The notes under the pieces: model-generated
Database searches by the model: none
The model's input: the letters and a program-made list of their open reading frames with translations, nothing else
What the model was told of the DNA's origin: nothing
From: Mycolicibacterium brisbanense
GTDB taxonomy: Bacteria > Actinomycetota > Actinomycetes > Mycobacteriales > Mycobacteriaceae
NCBI RefSeq assembly: GCF_001570425.1
Contig: NZ_BCSX01000046.1
Span: 1-64,000 of the forward strand
Reading direction: 5' to 3'
Length of the DNA stretch: 64,000 nucleotides
In this document: positions 40,745 through 50,222 of the stretch, in pieces
Layout of the letters: each line of letters starts with the position of its first letter
How positions within the stretch are numbered: the stretch's first letter is position 1
Translations under genes and position numbers: made by a program

Positions 40745-41629
40745 ATGGGGAGGTTCGTCACCGCGCTTGCGGTCCTGTTCGTGGCTCTGAGCACGGGTGC
40801 GGTCGGTACGCCCGCCGCACGAGCCGATATGGCAGCAGTGCAGCAGATCGGCTCGGCGCCGATCCCCGACGGACCCGCCGAAGGCTGGGTAGTTGCCGAC
40901 CTCGACACCGGGCAGGTGCTGGCGGCACGCAATGAGAACACCCGCTATGCGCCGGCAAGCACCATCAAGACCCTGCTCGCCCAGGTGGTGCTCGACGAGC
41001 TGCCGTTGGACAGCACCATCGTCGCCGACGAAGCGGATTCGAAGGCCGAGTGCACATGCGTCGGCGTCACCCCCGGTCAGACCTACACCGCACGCCAGCT
41101 GCTGGAGGCGGCGCTGCTGGACTCGGGCAACGATGCGGCGAACACCCTGGCCCACATGCTCGGCGGCCAGGGTGCCGCGGTGGCCAAGATGAACGCCAAG
41201 GCCGCCCAGCTCGGCGCGCACGACACCAACGTGGTGACGCCGTCGGGCCTGGATGCCCCGGGCATGCCGTTCTGGTCGACGCCGCACGATATGGCGGTGA
41301 TCTTCCGCGCCGCGATGGCCAACCCCGTGTTCGCGCAGATCACCGCGATGCCGTCGACGGTGTTCCCGACCAGGTCCGGTGATCGGGTGCTGCAGAACCA
41401 GGACGAGTTGCTGCAGCGGTATCCCGGCGCCATCGGCGGCAAGACCGGATTCACCGACATCGCGCGGAAGACATTCGTCGCGGCGGCCCAGCGCGACGGC
41501 CGTCGTCTGGTGATCTCGATGATGCACGGGCTGGTCAAAGAGGGCGGTCCGACGTACTGGGATCAGGCCGCGGCGCTGCTGGATTGGGGATTCCTGCAGG
41601 ACCGCTCGGCGAGCATCGGCACGCTGTAA
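40745..41629 (+). CDS. D-alanyl-D-alanine carboxypeptidase DacB family, copy 1, 294 aa
   Basis: This is an exported penicillin-binding enzyme that trims the terminal D-Ala of peptidoglycan. It has a signal peptide ending near ARADMAA. S72-T-I-K75, S127-G-N129 and K-T-G (GGKTGFTD) are the three catalytic motifs. It corresponds to DacB2 (Rv2911) by position. A second, similar gene follows after 76 bases, so this locus is a tandem pair. Start ATG 40745 is 32 bases from the divergent SnoaL-like gene. Confidence 0.92.
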   Translation: MGRFVTALAVLFVALSTGAVGTPAARADMAAVQQIGSAPIPDGPAEGWVVADLDTGQVLAARNENTRYAPASTIKTLLAQVVLDELPLDSTIVADEADSKAECTCVGVTPGQTYTARQLLEAALLDSGNDAANTLAHMLGGQGAAVAKMNAKAAQLGAHDTNVVTPSGLDAPGMPFWSTPHDMAVIFRAAMANPVFAQITAMPSTVFPTRSGDRVLQNQDELLQRYPGAIGGKTGFTDIARKTFVAAAQRDGRRLVISMMHGLVKEGGPTYWDQAAALLDWGFLQDRSASIGTL

Positions 41630-41705
41630 GCGCTGTTCGCGTCGATATCCGACAGAGACCTGAACGCGCGCTGAACGAGTCCTGCAAACCGTAGCGTCGG
41701 CGCTC

Positions 41706-42527
41706 GTGCGCACACTGTTCGCGGCGGCCGCGCTCGCCCTCGGCACGGCGCTGACGGTGCCGGTCGCCGCTGCCGATCCCTCCGTGGAACCGGCTGGCGC
41801 ACAAGCATTCGCAAACGGCCCTGCCAAGGCGTGGCTGGTCGCCGACCTCGACACGGGCCGGGTCCTGGCGGCCAAGGACCCCAACGGCTCGTACGCTCCG
41901 GCCAGCACCATCAAACCGCTGCTGGCCATGGTCGTCCTGGACAATCTGCGGCCGGACAACTTCGCGCGGGCCAACGACTCGCACACCAAGGTCGAGTGCT
42001 CGTGCGTCGGGCTCAAACCCGGCCAGGCGTACACCACCCAGCAACTGCTGGAGGGCCTGCTGATGGTGTCGGGCAACGATGCCGCCCACATGCTGGCCGA
42101 TATGCTCGGCGGGCAGCGCGCCGCGGTGGCCGCGATGAACCGTAAGGCAGCAGCCCTGGGTGCCCGCAACACCCGCGCAGGCTCACCGTCGGGCCTCGAC
42201 GGGCCCGGCTGGGAATCCCTGACCACCCCGCACGATCTGGCGGTGATCTACCGGGCCGCGCTGACCTATCCGCTGATCGCCCAGATCATGCGGCAGACGA
42301 CGGCCCAGTTCCCGGGCCGGACGCTGACCAACCAGAACGAGTTGCTCACCCGCTATCCCGGCGACCTCGCAGGCAAGACCGGCTATACCGACCTGGCCCG
42401 CAAGACCTACGTCGGTGCCGCGCAACGCGGCAACCACCGGCTGATCGTCGTGCAGATGTACGGCACCGGCGACCTGTACGGCCAGGCGACCCAACTGCTG
42501 GACTGGGGTTTCAGCCAATACGGCTGA
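41706..42527 (+). CDS. D-alanyl-D-alanine carboxypeptidase DacB family, copy 2, 273 aa
   Basis: This is a paralogue of the preceding gene with the same order: signal peptide (VPVAAADPS), S67-T-I-K70, S122-G-N124, and KTG (AGKTGYTD). It lacks the longer C-terminus of copy 1. The two share long blocks such as VADLDTG-VLAA and YAPASTIK and probably arose by duplication. M. tuberculosis has a single dacB here. GTG start. Confidence 0.92.
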   Translation: MRTLFAAAALALGTALTVPVAAADPSVEPAGAQAFANGPAKAWLVADLDTGRVLAAKDPNGSYAPASTIKPLLAMVVLDNLRPDNFARANDSHTKVECSCVGLKPGQAYTTQQLLEGLLMVSGNDAAHMLADMLGGQRAAVAAMNRKAAALGARNTRAGSPSGLDGPGWESLTTPHDLAVIYRAALTYPLIAQIMRQTTAQFPGRTLTNQNELLTRYPGDLAGKTGYTDLARKTYVGAAQRGNHRLIVVQMYGTGDLYGQATQLLDWGFSQYG

Positions 42528-42531
42528 TCGC

Positions 42532-43596
42532 TCAGTAGACGCGGCCGCGCAGGATCACCAGATCGGGGTGGTCGACGCCACCGCTGCGCGGATCCTCGGC
42601 GTAACAGACGAGGTCTGCCGGAGCTCCGTCGGCCAACCCGGGCCGGCCCAGCCACGCACGGGCATCCCAGCAGCCCGCGCCCAGAGCATCCGTCGGGCTC
42701 AGCCCCACGGTTTTGAGTGCCTCGATCTCGTCGCCGATCCGACCGTGCGCGATCATGCCGCCCGCGTCGGTACCGGCGAAGATGGGGATGCCCGCCTCGT
42801 GGGCGGCGCCGACGCGGGCCCGGCACGACGCGTAGAGCTCGCGCATGTGGGCCGCATAGACCGGATACTTGGCCGCGGCGTCGGCGATGCCGGGAAAGTT
42901 CTCGATGTTGATCAGGGTCGGCACCAACGCTGTGCCGTTGGCCAGCATCAACTCGATGATGTCGTCGGTGATCCCGGTGCCGTGCTCGATGCAGTCGATG
43001 CCTGCATTGATCAGCCCGGGCAACGCGTCCTCCCCGAACACGTGCGCCGTGACCCGTGCCCCGTTTGCGTGAGCGGCGTCGATGGCAGCCTTGAGGATCT
43101 CATCGGACCACAGCGGGGCCAGGTCGCCGACGCTGCGGTCGATCCAGTCGCCGACGAGTTTGACCCAGCCGTCGCCCCACCGCGCCTGCTCGGCCACCGC
43201 CTCCGGCAACTGCGATTCGTCCTCGATGTCGATCGGCAGCCCCGGCGAATACCGCTTGGGCCGCGCTAGGTGTCGACCGGCCCGGATGATCCTCGGCAGG
43301 TCCTCGCGGTCGTCCATGCTGCGGGTGTCCACCGGCGACCCGGCGTCGCGCAGCAGCAGGGCCCCGACCCCGCGTTCGGTCTCCGCCTGGGTGACCGCCT
43401 CGTCGAAATCGACCGGCCCGTGCGGCCCGAGGCCGACGTGGCAATGCGCGTCGACCAGGCCGGGCAGGATCCAGCCGCCGTCGAACACCGTCTCGGCCCC
43501 GGCGATCGGATCGGCATGCAGCACACCGCGATCGATCCACCACTGCACGGCTTCGCCGTCAGGCAGTCCCCGACCGCGAACGTGCAAGACCGTCAC
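42532..43596 (-). CDS. Amidohydrolase family protein, 354 aa
   Basis: This is a metal-dependent amidohydrolase. The metal motif is HCH (WILPGLVDAHCHVGLGP), with Lys in WVKLVGDW, ARVTAHVFGEDAL, IEHGTG and a GTDAGG strand. It resembles imidazolonepropionase- and prolidase-like hydrolases. M. tuberculosis has an amidohydrolase next to ffh (Rv2915c). The substrate is unknown. It is not linked to the catabolic island. GTG start, 5 bases after ffh. Confidence 0.88.
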   Translation of the reverse strand: MTVLHVRGRGLPDGEAVQWWIDRGVLHADPIAGAETVFDGGWILPGLVDAHCHVGLGPHGPVDFDEAVTQAETERGVGALLLRDAGSPVDTRSMDDREDLPRIIRAGRHLARPKRYSPGLPIDIEDESQLPEAVAEQARWGDGWVKLVGDWIDRSVGDLAPLWSDEILKAAIDAAHANGARVTAHVFGEDALPGLINAGIDCIEHGTGITDDIIELMLANGTALVPTLINIENFPGIADAAAKYPVYAAHMRELYASCRARVGAAHEAGIPIFAGTDAGGMIAHGRIGDEIEALKTVGLSPTDALGAGCWDARAWLGRPGLADGAPADLVCYAEDPRSGGVDHPDLVILRGRVY

Positions 43597-43601
43597 GGCG
43601 G

Positions 43602-45170
43602 CTACTTCTGGCCCGGGAACTTCAGCTTCGACAGATCGAAATCGGCCAGACCGGGCGGCAATTCGTCCAGCCCCTTGGGCATGTTGGACAGGTCGGGGAA
43701 CCCGGCGGGCAAACCCGGCCCGGCCAGCGGGTTGCGCACCTTCGGCGGCGTCGGACCCTTGCCCGATTTGCGGCCCTTGCCGGCCTGCTTGTTCTTGCCC
43801 TTGGCGGCCTTGCGGGTCGCGCTCTTGCGGGCGAACGGCATGCCCATCTGGCCTGCCATCGACGACATCATCTTGCGGGCCTCGAAGAACCGGTCGACCA
43901 GCTGGTTGACCTCCGAAACGGTGACACCCGAACCGTTGGCGATGCGCAGCCGCCGTGAGGCGTTGATGATCTTCGGATCGCTGCGCTCGGCCGGGGTCAT
44001 GCCGCGGATGATGGCCTGAACCCGGTCCAATTGCTTGTCGTCGACGGCGGCCAGCGCGTCCTTCATCTGGCCGGCACCCGGCAGCATGCCGAGCAGGTTG
44101 CCGATGGGGCCCATCTTGCGGATCGCGAGCATCTGCTCGAGGAAGTCCTCCAGCGTCAGCTCGCCCGAGCCGATCTTGGCAGCGGCCTCCTCGGCCTTCT
44201 GCTGATCGAAGACCTGTTCGGCCTGTTCGATCAGCGTGAGCACGTCACCCATGCCGAGGATGCGCGACGCCATCCGGTCGGGGTGGAAGACGTCGAAGTC
44301 CTCGAGCTTCTCGCCGGCCGATGCGAAGAGGATCGGCACGCCGGTGACCTCACGCACCGACAGCGCGGCGCCACCGCGGGCGTCGCCGTCGAGCTTGGTC
44401 AGCACGACACCGGTGAAACCGACCCCCTCGCGGAACGCGTCGGCCGTGGCGACAGCGTCCTGGCCGATCATGGCGTCGAGCACGAACAGGACTTCGTCGG
44501 GGTTGACGGCCTGGCGGATCGCGGCGGCCTGGCCCATCAGTTCCTCGTCGATACCGAGGCGACCGGCGGTGTCGACGATGACCACGTCGAAGTGCTTGGC
44601 CTTGGCCTCGGCCAGACCGGCAGCGGCGACTGCCACCGGGTCACCGTGGCCTGCGTTCTCCAGACCTTCCACCGACGTGCCCGGGTGCGGCGCGAACACG
44701 GCAACCCCGGCGCGCTCGCCGACGATCTGGAGCTGATGCACGGCGCCCGGCCGCTGCAGGTCACAGGCCACCAGCAGCGGCGTGTGGCCTTGCCCCTTGA
44801 GCCATTTCGCCAGCTTGCCGGCGAGGGTCGTCTTACCGGCACCCTGCAGACCGGCCAGCATGATCACCGTGGGCGGCGTCTTGGCGAACGCCAGCTGCCG
44901 GGTCTCCCCGCCGAGGATGCCGATCAGTTCCTCGTTGACGATCTTGACGACCTGCTGTGCCGGGTTCAGCGCAGCCGACACCTCGGCACCCTTGGCCCGG
45001 TCCTTGATGCGTGCGACGAAGGCGCGCACCACCGGCAGCGAGACGTCGGCCTCCAGCAGGGCCAACCGGATTTCCCGGCTGGTGGCATCGATATCGGCAT
45101 CGGTCAACCGCCCCTTGCCGCGCAGCCCCTGCAGGGCACCGGTCAACCGGTCAGACAAGCTCTCAAACAC
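43602..45170 (-). CDS. ffh: Signal recognition particle protein Ffh, 522 aa
   Basis: Ffh binds signal sequences on ribosomes and delivers them to FtsY. It has the N domain, then the G domain with GLQGAGKTTLAGKLA, VDTAGRLGIDEELM, TKLDGDARGG and the M domain. The C-terminal part is Met- and Lys-rich (MMSSMAGQMGMPF, then a basic stretch). Length is normal for mycobacteria. Confidence 0.97.
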   Translation of the reverse strand: MFESLSDRLTGALQGLRGKGRLTDADIDATSREIRLALLEADVSLPVVRAFVARIKDRAKGAEVSAALNPAQQVVKIVNEELIGILGGETRQLAFAKTPPTVIMLAGLQGAGKTTLAGKLAKWLKGQGHTPLLVACDLQRPGAVHQLQIVGERAGVAVFAPHPGTSVEGLENAGHGDPVAVAAAGLAEAKAKHFDVVIVDTAGRLGIDEELMGQAAAIRQAVNPDEVLFVLDAMIGQDAVATADAFREGVGFTGVVLTKLDGDARGGAALSVREVTGVPILFASAGEKLEDFDVFHPDRMASRILGMGDVLTLIEQAEQVFDQQKAEEAAAKIGSGELTLEDFLEQMLAIRKMGPIGNLLGMLPGAGQMKDALAAVDDKQLDRVQAIIRGMTPAERSDPKIINASRRLRIANGSGVTVSEVNQLVDRFFEARKMMSSMAGQMGMPFARKSATRKAAKGKNKQAGKGRKSGKGPTPPKVRNPLAGPGLPAGFPDLSNMPKGLDELPPGLADFDLSKLKFPGQK

Positions 45171-45366
45171 GTCGTAAGCCTAACGGTCGGAGATCGGTGA
45201 CGTAGTTGCGCGCCATGAGCCGGCCGCGACGACGTCGAGTACCCAGCGACGGGCGGACACCCCACGCCACCACATAGCCCACCGCGATCAAGACCTGGAC
45301 CGCCGCGAAGACCCACACCAGCACACCGGTGTCGGAGGGCCTGAAGACGAACAGGCTCGCCGCCAT
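45163..45366 (-). CDS. Small single-pass membrane protein, about 67 aa
   Basis: No family is known. One hydrophobic helix (VLVWVFAAVQVLIAVGYVVAWGV) is followed by a basic tail. Its stop overlaps the ffh start region by 8 bases, so it may be cotranscribed with ffh. The ATG at 45366 is used; the frame remains open to 45402. Its small size leaves some doubt. Confidence 0.5.
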   Translation of the reverse strand: MAASLFVFRPSDTGVLVWVFAAVQVLIAVGYVVAWGVRPSLGTRRRRGRLMARNYVTDLRPLGLRRV

Positions 45367-45500
45367 CCCCCGAATTCGGTCATGCGCCCAATCATGGCCC
45401 ATCCACCGGCGCGCCCCGGTGAACGGTTACGTGCCCTGGATCGTGAACAGAACGGGTCGACCCTCTGATCATCACTTCACACATTCAGGAGGTAGCGGCC

Positions 45501-45731
45501 ATGAACACAACCAGTGGGATCACGCGGCTGCGGAAATCTGCCGGGTTGACCGTGTTGGCGCTGATGCTGGCCGGTGCGGGATTGGGGCTCGGTGCGGGGA
45601 TCGCGCAGGCCCAGCCCACCCATCCACGGCCACATCCCGTCCTTGTTCGCCATGACCTCGACCGTTTTGTCGACCGTCATTTGCCGAACAGTCCGCTTGA
45701 CCGGTTCCTCGACCGGCTCTTCCACGACTAA
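45501..45731 (+). CDS. Small secreted protein with repeated LDRF-x-DR motif, 76 aa
   Basis: There is a signal peptide (hydrophobic stretch LTVLALMLAGAGLGLGAG, Ala-x-Ala at AQA). The mature part is about 40 residues, rich in His, Pro, Asp and Arg. It repeats LDRFVDR and LDRFLDR. AGGAGG lies 9 bases before the ATG. Function unknown. It stands alone between the ffh and glnD operons on the opposite strand. Confidence 0.78.
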   Translation: MNTTSGITRLRKSAGLTVLALMLAGAGLGLGAGIAQAQPTHPRPHPVLVRHDLDRFVDRHLPNSPLDRFLDRLFHD

Positions 45732-45751
45732 CGGGGCGAACCGAGGGGTGG

Positions 45752-45787
45752 CCTGCGGCTTAGGGCTGGGCGAGCCTGAGCCGCAGG
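45752..45787. terminator. Bidirectional hairpin between the small secreted gene and glnD
   Basis: CCTGCGGCT (45752-45760) pairs with AGCCGCAGG (45779-45787), with an inner AGG/CCT. It lies between convergent stops at 45731 and 45795. Confidence 0.7.
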
Positions 45788-45794
45788 TGACGGG

Positions 45795-48296
45795 TCAACT
45801 GGCCTGCTCGGTGGGCTCGGCCGGCTTGGCCGGTTTGGCCGGGGGCGGCGCAGGCAGGATCGCGTACAGATCGCGTTCCAGCTCCTCGCGCAGTGCACCC
45901 CGGCCGGTGCCGGTGGAGTCGTCGTCCGGAACGGTGATGCCGAAAGCGTCGAGCACCGAGGATCCCAGCGTCGTCACCTTCGCCCACGCGATGTCGACAC
46001 CGTCGCGCTCGAACACCGCAGTCAGTCGGGACAGCAGCCCGGCCCGGTCCGCGCTGCGGATCTGTACCACCAACTCCTGCGGGGCACCGCCGTCTGACCA
46101 CAGGATGCGAGGTGGCGCCGGAACGTGATTGGCTGGCACCGCCGCCAGGATCTCGCCGGCCCGGGTGGTCGGATACTGAGCGGCCTCGCGCTCGCGCTCC
46201 AGCAGCGTGCCGAGCACGTCGAGCTCGCCGTCGAGGGCGAGGATGAACTGCTGCCGCAGGAGCCCGGCCTCCGGCGGCGAGCCGAACAGCGGTGACACCA
46301 CGAACGTGTTGATCGCCGAGCCCTCGTGGCTGTTCACCGAAGCCGAGTGCACCCGTAGGGAATTCAGCGCGAGCACCCCGGCAGCCTTCGACAGCAGACC
46401 GCGCCGGTCGGGGGCGATCATCGTGACGTTGTAGATGTGCTGCCCGTCGCCCGCTGCCAGTTCGACGTGCACGCCGCCATCGGCGGCCAGCGCAACGAAC
46501 CTCGGCTCGATCGGATCCGGTTGCGGCAGTGGCTCACCGACCATTACCAGCCGGCAGCGACGTACCAGATCGCCGATCAGTGAGGCCTTCCAATCGCCCC
46601 AGACTCCGGGGCCGGTGGCCAGCGAATCCGCCTCGGCCAGCGCGGCCAGCAGCTCCAACAGCACCAGGTCACCGCCGAGTGTCTCCGCGACGGCGTCAAT
46701 TGTCTTGGGGTCCTGAAGATCTCGGCGAGTGGCGGTGTGCGGCAGCAGCAGGTGATGGCGCACCAGCTTGGACAGCACGTCGATATCGGATGGCCACAGG
46801 CCCAACCGCGTGCCGATCTGCGTGGCCAGTTCGGCGCCGATCACGCTGTGGTCCCCGCCGCGCCCCTTGCCGATGTCGTGGCACAACGCCCCGAGCAACA
46901 GCAGGTCGGGACGCGACACTCTGGTGGTGAAAGCGCTTGCCCGCGAAACGGTTTCGACGAGGTGCCGGTCGACGGTCCAGATGTGCACCACATCGCGGGG
47001 CGGCAGGTCGCGCACGGCGCCCCACTCGGGAAAGAGCCTGCCCCACAAACCGGTTCGGTCCAGCGCCTCGATGGTGGCCACCGCGGCGGGCCCCGACGCC
47101 AGGAGAACCAGCAGATCCTTGAGAGCCTGCCGGGGCCAGGGCGTGCGAAGTTCGGGCGCTCGCTCCCCCAGCCGCCCCAGAGTCGACACCGCCATCGGCA
47201 GCCCCGTGGTGGCCGAGGCCGCGGCGACGCGCAGGATCAGGCCGGGGTCACGTTCGGGCCGGGCGTCGCGGGCCAGGATCACCTCGCCGGCGTATTCGAT
47301 GACGCCCTCGTCGAGCGGTCGGCGCACCGGCCGCCGCAACGCGGCAAAACCGCGGCGCGGTAATGCGTTGGCAGCAGTGCGAATACCCGCGTCCACGTAG
47401 TAGCTGACTGTGCGCGCCGCGTCGGAAAGCACCCGGGCCAGATCGAATCGGTCCCCGATGCGCAGCGCCGCAGCGATCTCGTCGGCATGCTGAGCCAGCA
47501 GCAGCTCCCGGCCACGACCGGACACCCTGTGCAATTCCGTGCGCACATTGAGCAGCGCCAGGTGGGCATCGCCCAGCGTTCCAATCGGCGACGCCAGCGC
47601 CCGGCTGGGGTACACATCGGCCAGCTGCGCGATGGCCAGGGCGTTGAGTAGCTGGACGTCGCGCAGCCCGCCGCGGCCGGACTTGAGATCAGGCTCGGCG
47701 CGGTGGGCGATCTGGCCGCTGCGCTCCCAACGCGCCTGGGCGTGCGCGACGAGTTCGTCGAACCGCGATGCGATGCCGATGCGCCATTGCCTGCGCGCGC
47801 CGCCGACCAGCAGCGAGGACAGATCCGCGTCACCGGCGATGTGGCGGACCTCCAGCATCGCCAGGCCCACCGAGATGTCGTCATTGGCGACGCGCAACGC
47901 CTCGGGCACCGTGCGCACGCTGTGGTCGAGACGAATGTTAGCGTCCCACAACGGATACCACAGCTTCTCGGCGACCTCGCCGACAACTTCGGTCGGCATG
48001 TTGTTGTGCAGCAGCATCAGATCAAGATCCGAGTACGGCAACATCTCGCCGCGCCCGAGCCCGCCGGAGGCCACGATGGCGAATCCGCTGTCGGGGGTGA
48101 TACCGATCTCGGTTGCCTTTGTGACGAGCCAGAATTCGTGCAGATCGAGCAGGGCGTCACGCAATGCCGGCGCGTCGAGTTGATGCGCACCCGACAGCAG
48201 TTGCGCGGTGGCCACCGACAGATCGGTGGCCGGCCGCAACAAATCCGGTTCCTCGCGCGAGCGCCCGTAGGCGGACTCTGGTTGCTGCTCCGACAT
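45795..48296 (-). CDS. glnD: [Protein-PII] uridylyl/adenylyltransferase GlnD, 833 aa
   Basis: GlnD modifies PII (GlnB) when glutamine is low and unmodifies it when it is high. The order is nucleotidyltransferase domain (GGLGRGEMLPYSDLDLMLL), helical part, HD domain (LCHDIGKG and GAEL), and two C-terminal ACT domains. In actinobacteria the activity is adenylylation. It is third in the amt-glnB-glnD operon, about 90 bases after glnB with a hairpin between. Confidence 0.95.
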   Translation of the reverse strand: MSEQQPESAYGRSREEPDLLRPATDLSVATAQLLSGAHQLDAPALRDALLDLHEFWLVTKATEIGITPDSGFAIVASGGLGRGEMLPYSDLDLMLLHNNMPTEVVGEVAEKLWYPLWDANIRLDHSVRTVPEALRVANDDISVGLAMLEVRHIAGDADLSSLLVGGARRQWRIGIASRFDELVAHAQARWERSGQIAHRAEPDLKSGRGGLRDVQLLNALAIAQLADVYPSRALASPIGTLGDAHLALLNVRTELHRVSGRGRELLLAQHADEIAAALRIGDRFDLARVLSDAARTVSYYVDAGIRTAANALPRRGFAALRRPVRRPLDEGVIEYAGEVILARDARPERDPGLILRVAAASATTGLPMAVSTLGRLGERAPELRTPWPRQALKDLLVLLASGPAAVATIEALDRTGLWGRLFPEWGAVRDLPPRDVVHIWTVDRHLVETVSRASAFTTRVSRPDLLLLGALCHDIGKGRGGDHSVIGAELATQIGTRLGLWPSDIDVLSKLVRHHLLLPHTATRRDLQDPKTIDAVAETLGGDLVLLELLAALAEADSLATGPGVWGDWKASLIGDLVRRCRLVMVGEPLPQPDPIEPRFVALAADGGVHVELAAGDGQHIYNVTMIAPDRRGLLSKAAGVLALNSLRVHSASVNSHEGSAINTFVVSPLFGSPPEAGLLRQQFILALDGELDVLGTLLEREREAAQYPTTRAGEILAAVPANHVPAPPRILWSDGGAPQELVVQIRSADRAGLLSRLTAVFERDGVDIAWAKVTTLGSSVLDAFGITVPDDDSTGTGRGALREELERDLYAILPAPPPAKPAKPAEPTEQAS

Positions 48297-48358
48297 TTTC
48301 GACTCCCTCCCCCGGCCAATTACCTACCAGCGCTCAGACGGTGCCTGGCCGGGAGAGT

Positions 48359-48380
48359 CGGTCGATTACGCCCTCGACCG
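48359..48380 (-). terminator. Short hairpin between glnB and glnD
   Basis: CGGTCGA (48359-48365) pairs with TCGACCG (48374-48380), loop of 8 bases, just past the glnB stop. It may partly end transcription before glnD, giving less GlnD than GlnB. Confidence 0.4.
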
Positions 48381-48387
48381 CCCGCGG

Positions 48388-48726
48388 CTACAGGGCGTCG
48401 GCGCCTCGTTCCCCGGTACGCACGCGGACAACGGTGTCCACAGGGCTGACCCACACTTTGCCGTCGCCGATCTTGCCCGTGCGGGCGGCCTGCACGATGA
48501 CGTCGACGACCTTGTCCACCGCGGAGTCCTCGACGACCACCTCGACGCGCACCTTGGGCACGAAGTCGACCGAGTATTCAGCGCCCCGGTAGACCTCGGT
48601 GTGCCCCTTCTGCCTGCCGTACCCCTGGACCTCGCTGACCGTCATCCCGAGGATTCCCGTCTGCTCCAGACCGGTCTTGACGTCTTCCAGAGTGAACGGT
48701 TTGACGATCGCAGTGATCAGCTTCAT
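48388..48726 (-). CDS. glnB: Nitrogen regulatory protein PII, 112 aa
   Basis: PII senses 2-oxoglutarate and ATP/ADP and binds AmtB and other targets. The T-loop is GRQKGHTEVYRGAEYSVDF with the modifiable Tyr51. The C-loop GKIGDGKVWV and the RVRTGE end are typical. It lies 6 bases after amt. ATG with AAGGA upstream. Confidence 0.98.
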   Translation of the reverse strand: MKLITAIVKPFTLEDVKTGLEQTGILGMTVSEVQGYGRQKGHTEVYRGAEYSVDFVPKVRVEVVVEDSAVDKVVDVIVQAARTGKIGDGKVWVSPVDTVVRVRTGERGADAL

Positions 48727-48732
48727 ATTTCC

Positions 48733-50088
48733 TTATTCCTCCCCGCCGCGACGACCAAGAACAGATCCGGTTCCGACAGCGACGAAGTCGTACGCGCTTT
48801 CCGCATGTTCGGCCTCGTCAATGCCGGACGCCTCCTCTTCTTTGTCCAGGCGCAGGCCCACGGTGTATTTGACAATCAACGCCAAGATAGCGGTACCCAC
48901 CGCCGAATAGAGTAGAACCGCACCGGCCCCGACCGCCTGTCGCCACAGCTGGTCGAACCCGCCGCCGTAAAACAGGCCGGCAACTCCGGCGGGTGCTTCC
49001 TTGGTGGCCACCAGGCCGACCAGAAGCGTGCCGACGATGCCACCCACCAGGTGCACACCCACGACGTCGAGTGAATCGTCGAAACCGAACTTGAATTTCA
49101 GCCCAACCGCCAGCGCGCACAGCACGCCCGCGGCCACGCCGATGACGAGTGCACCCACGACGTTCACCGAGGAGCACGACGGCGTGATGGCGACCAACCC
49201 GGCCACGATGCCCGAGGCCGCACCCAGCGAGGTCGCGTGACCGTCCCGGATGCGTTCGGTGAGCAGCCACGCCAGCATGGCCGCCGCAGTCGCCACCGTG
49301 GTGGTGATGAAGGTCGCGCCCGCAGCCCCGTTGGCGGACACCGCGGACCCGGCGTTGAACCCGTACCAGCCGAACCACAGCAGGCCGGCGCCGAGCATCA
49401 CGAACGGCAGGTTGTGCGGACGCATCGGGGTAACCGGCCAGCCGAGCCGCTTGCCCAGGATGATGGCCAGGACCAGGCCTGCGGTTCCGGCGTTGATGTG
49501 CACCGCGGTGCCACCGGCGAAGTCAATTGCCTTGAGCTGGTTGGCTATCCAGCCGCCGTGGTGAACGATGGCGTCGGTCTTGGGATCCTTGACATCGAAA
49601 TCGAAGACCCAGTGCGCGACCGGGAAATACACGACCGTCGCCCAGAGTGCGGCGAACAGCAGCCAGCCGCCGAACTTGAGCCGGTCGGCGACCGCGCCGG
49701 AGATCAGCGCGACGGTGATGATCGCGAACATCAACTGGAAGCCGACGAACACGGTGGCGGGAATGGTGCCGGCGAGCGCTATGGGCGCGTCGGCCGATCC
49801 GTTCGTGCCGATGAGCCCCTTGAGGCCGAAGAATTGGGCCGGGCTGCCGATCACCCCGGCGGTGTTGTTGCCGAAGGCAACTGAGTAGCCGTACAGCACC
49901 CACAGCACGGTCACCACGCCCATGGCGCTCACGCTCATCATGATCATGTTGAGCACACCTTTGGCGCGCACCATGCCGCCGTAGAAGAAGGCCAGGCCCG
50001 GCGTCATCAACAGCACAAGCGCCGCACTGGCCAGCATCCACGCCGTGTCACCGGTATCCGGTGCGCCCATCAACGGGAATTGCTCCAC
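48733..50088 (-). CDS. amt: Ammonium transporter Amt, 451 aa
   Basis: This is an 11-helix ammonium channel/transporter. Visible family motifs are MTPGLAFFYGGMVRAKGVLNMIMM, WFGWYGFNAGSA, DDSLDVVGVHLVGGIVG. GTG start with GGAGG nine bases upstream. First gene of the amt-glnB-glnD operon. Two GlnR-like boxes lie upstream. Confidence 0.97.
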   Translation of the reverse strand: MEQFPLMGAPDTGDTAWMLASAALVLLMTPGLAFFYGGMVRAKGVLNMIMMSVSAMGVVTVLWVLYGYSVAFGNNTAGVIGSPAQFFGLKGLIGTNGSADAPIALAGTIPATVFVGFQLMFAIITVALISGAVADRLKFGGWLLFAALWATVVYFPVAHWVFDFDVKDPKTDAIVHHGGWIANQLKAIDFAGGTAVHINAGTAGLVLAIILGKRLGWPVTPMRPHNLPFVMLGAGLLWFGWYGFNAGSAVSANGAAGATFITTTVATAAAMLAWLLTERIRDGHATSLGAASGIVAGLVAITPSCSSVNVVGALVIGVAAGVLCALAVGLKFKFGFDDSLDVVGVHLVGGIVGTLLVGLVATKEAPAGVAGLFYGGGFDQLWRQAVGAGAVLLYSAVGTAILALIVKYTVGLRLDKEEEASGIDEAEHAESAYDFVAVGTGSVLGRRGGEE

Positions 50089-50190
50089 TCGCAGTTTCCT
50101 CCTTCACCACGCCACGGCCGCAAGGATTTACGAACCGTTGACCTGGTTCAAGACAATGCTGAGTGGATGTTTCGGCGACGACGCCGTCGT

Positions 50191-50206
50191 GTTTCGCTCG
50201 CGTGAA
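50191..50206 (-). promoter_or_regulatory. GlnR-like box, promoter-proximal, of the amt operon
   Basis: On the minus strand it reads TTCAC-GCGAGC-GAAAC. It fits the actinobacterial GlnR box (gTnAC-n6-GaAAC) except for its first base. It lies about 100 bases before amt, between amt and ftsY. Confidence 0.6.
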
Positions 50207-50222
50207 CGGATACCCGGGTCGC

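Noticed and set aside
48311..48353. Longer imperfect repeat (CCCGGCCA / TGGCCGGG) between glnD and glnB
   Set aside because: The loop is 27 bases long and GC-rich chance pairing is common here. Only the shorter 48359-48380 hairpin was kept, at low confidence.
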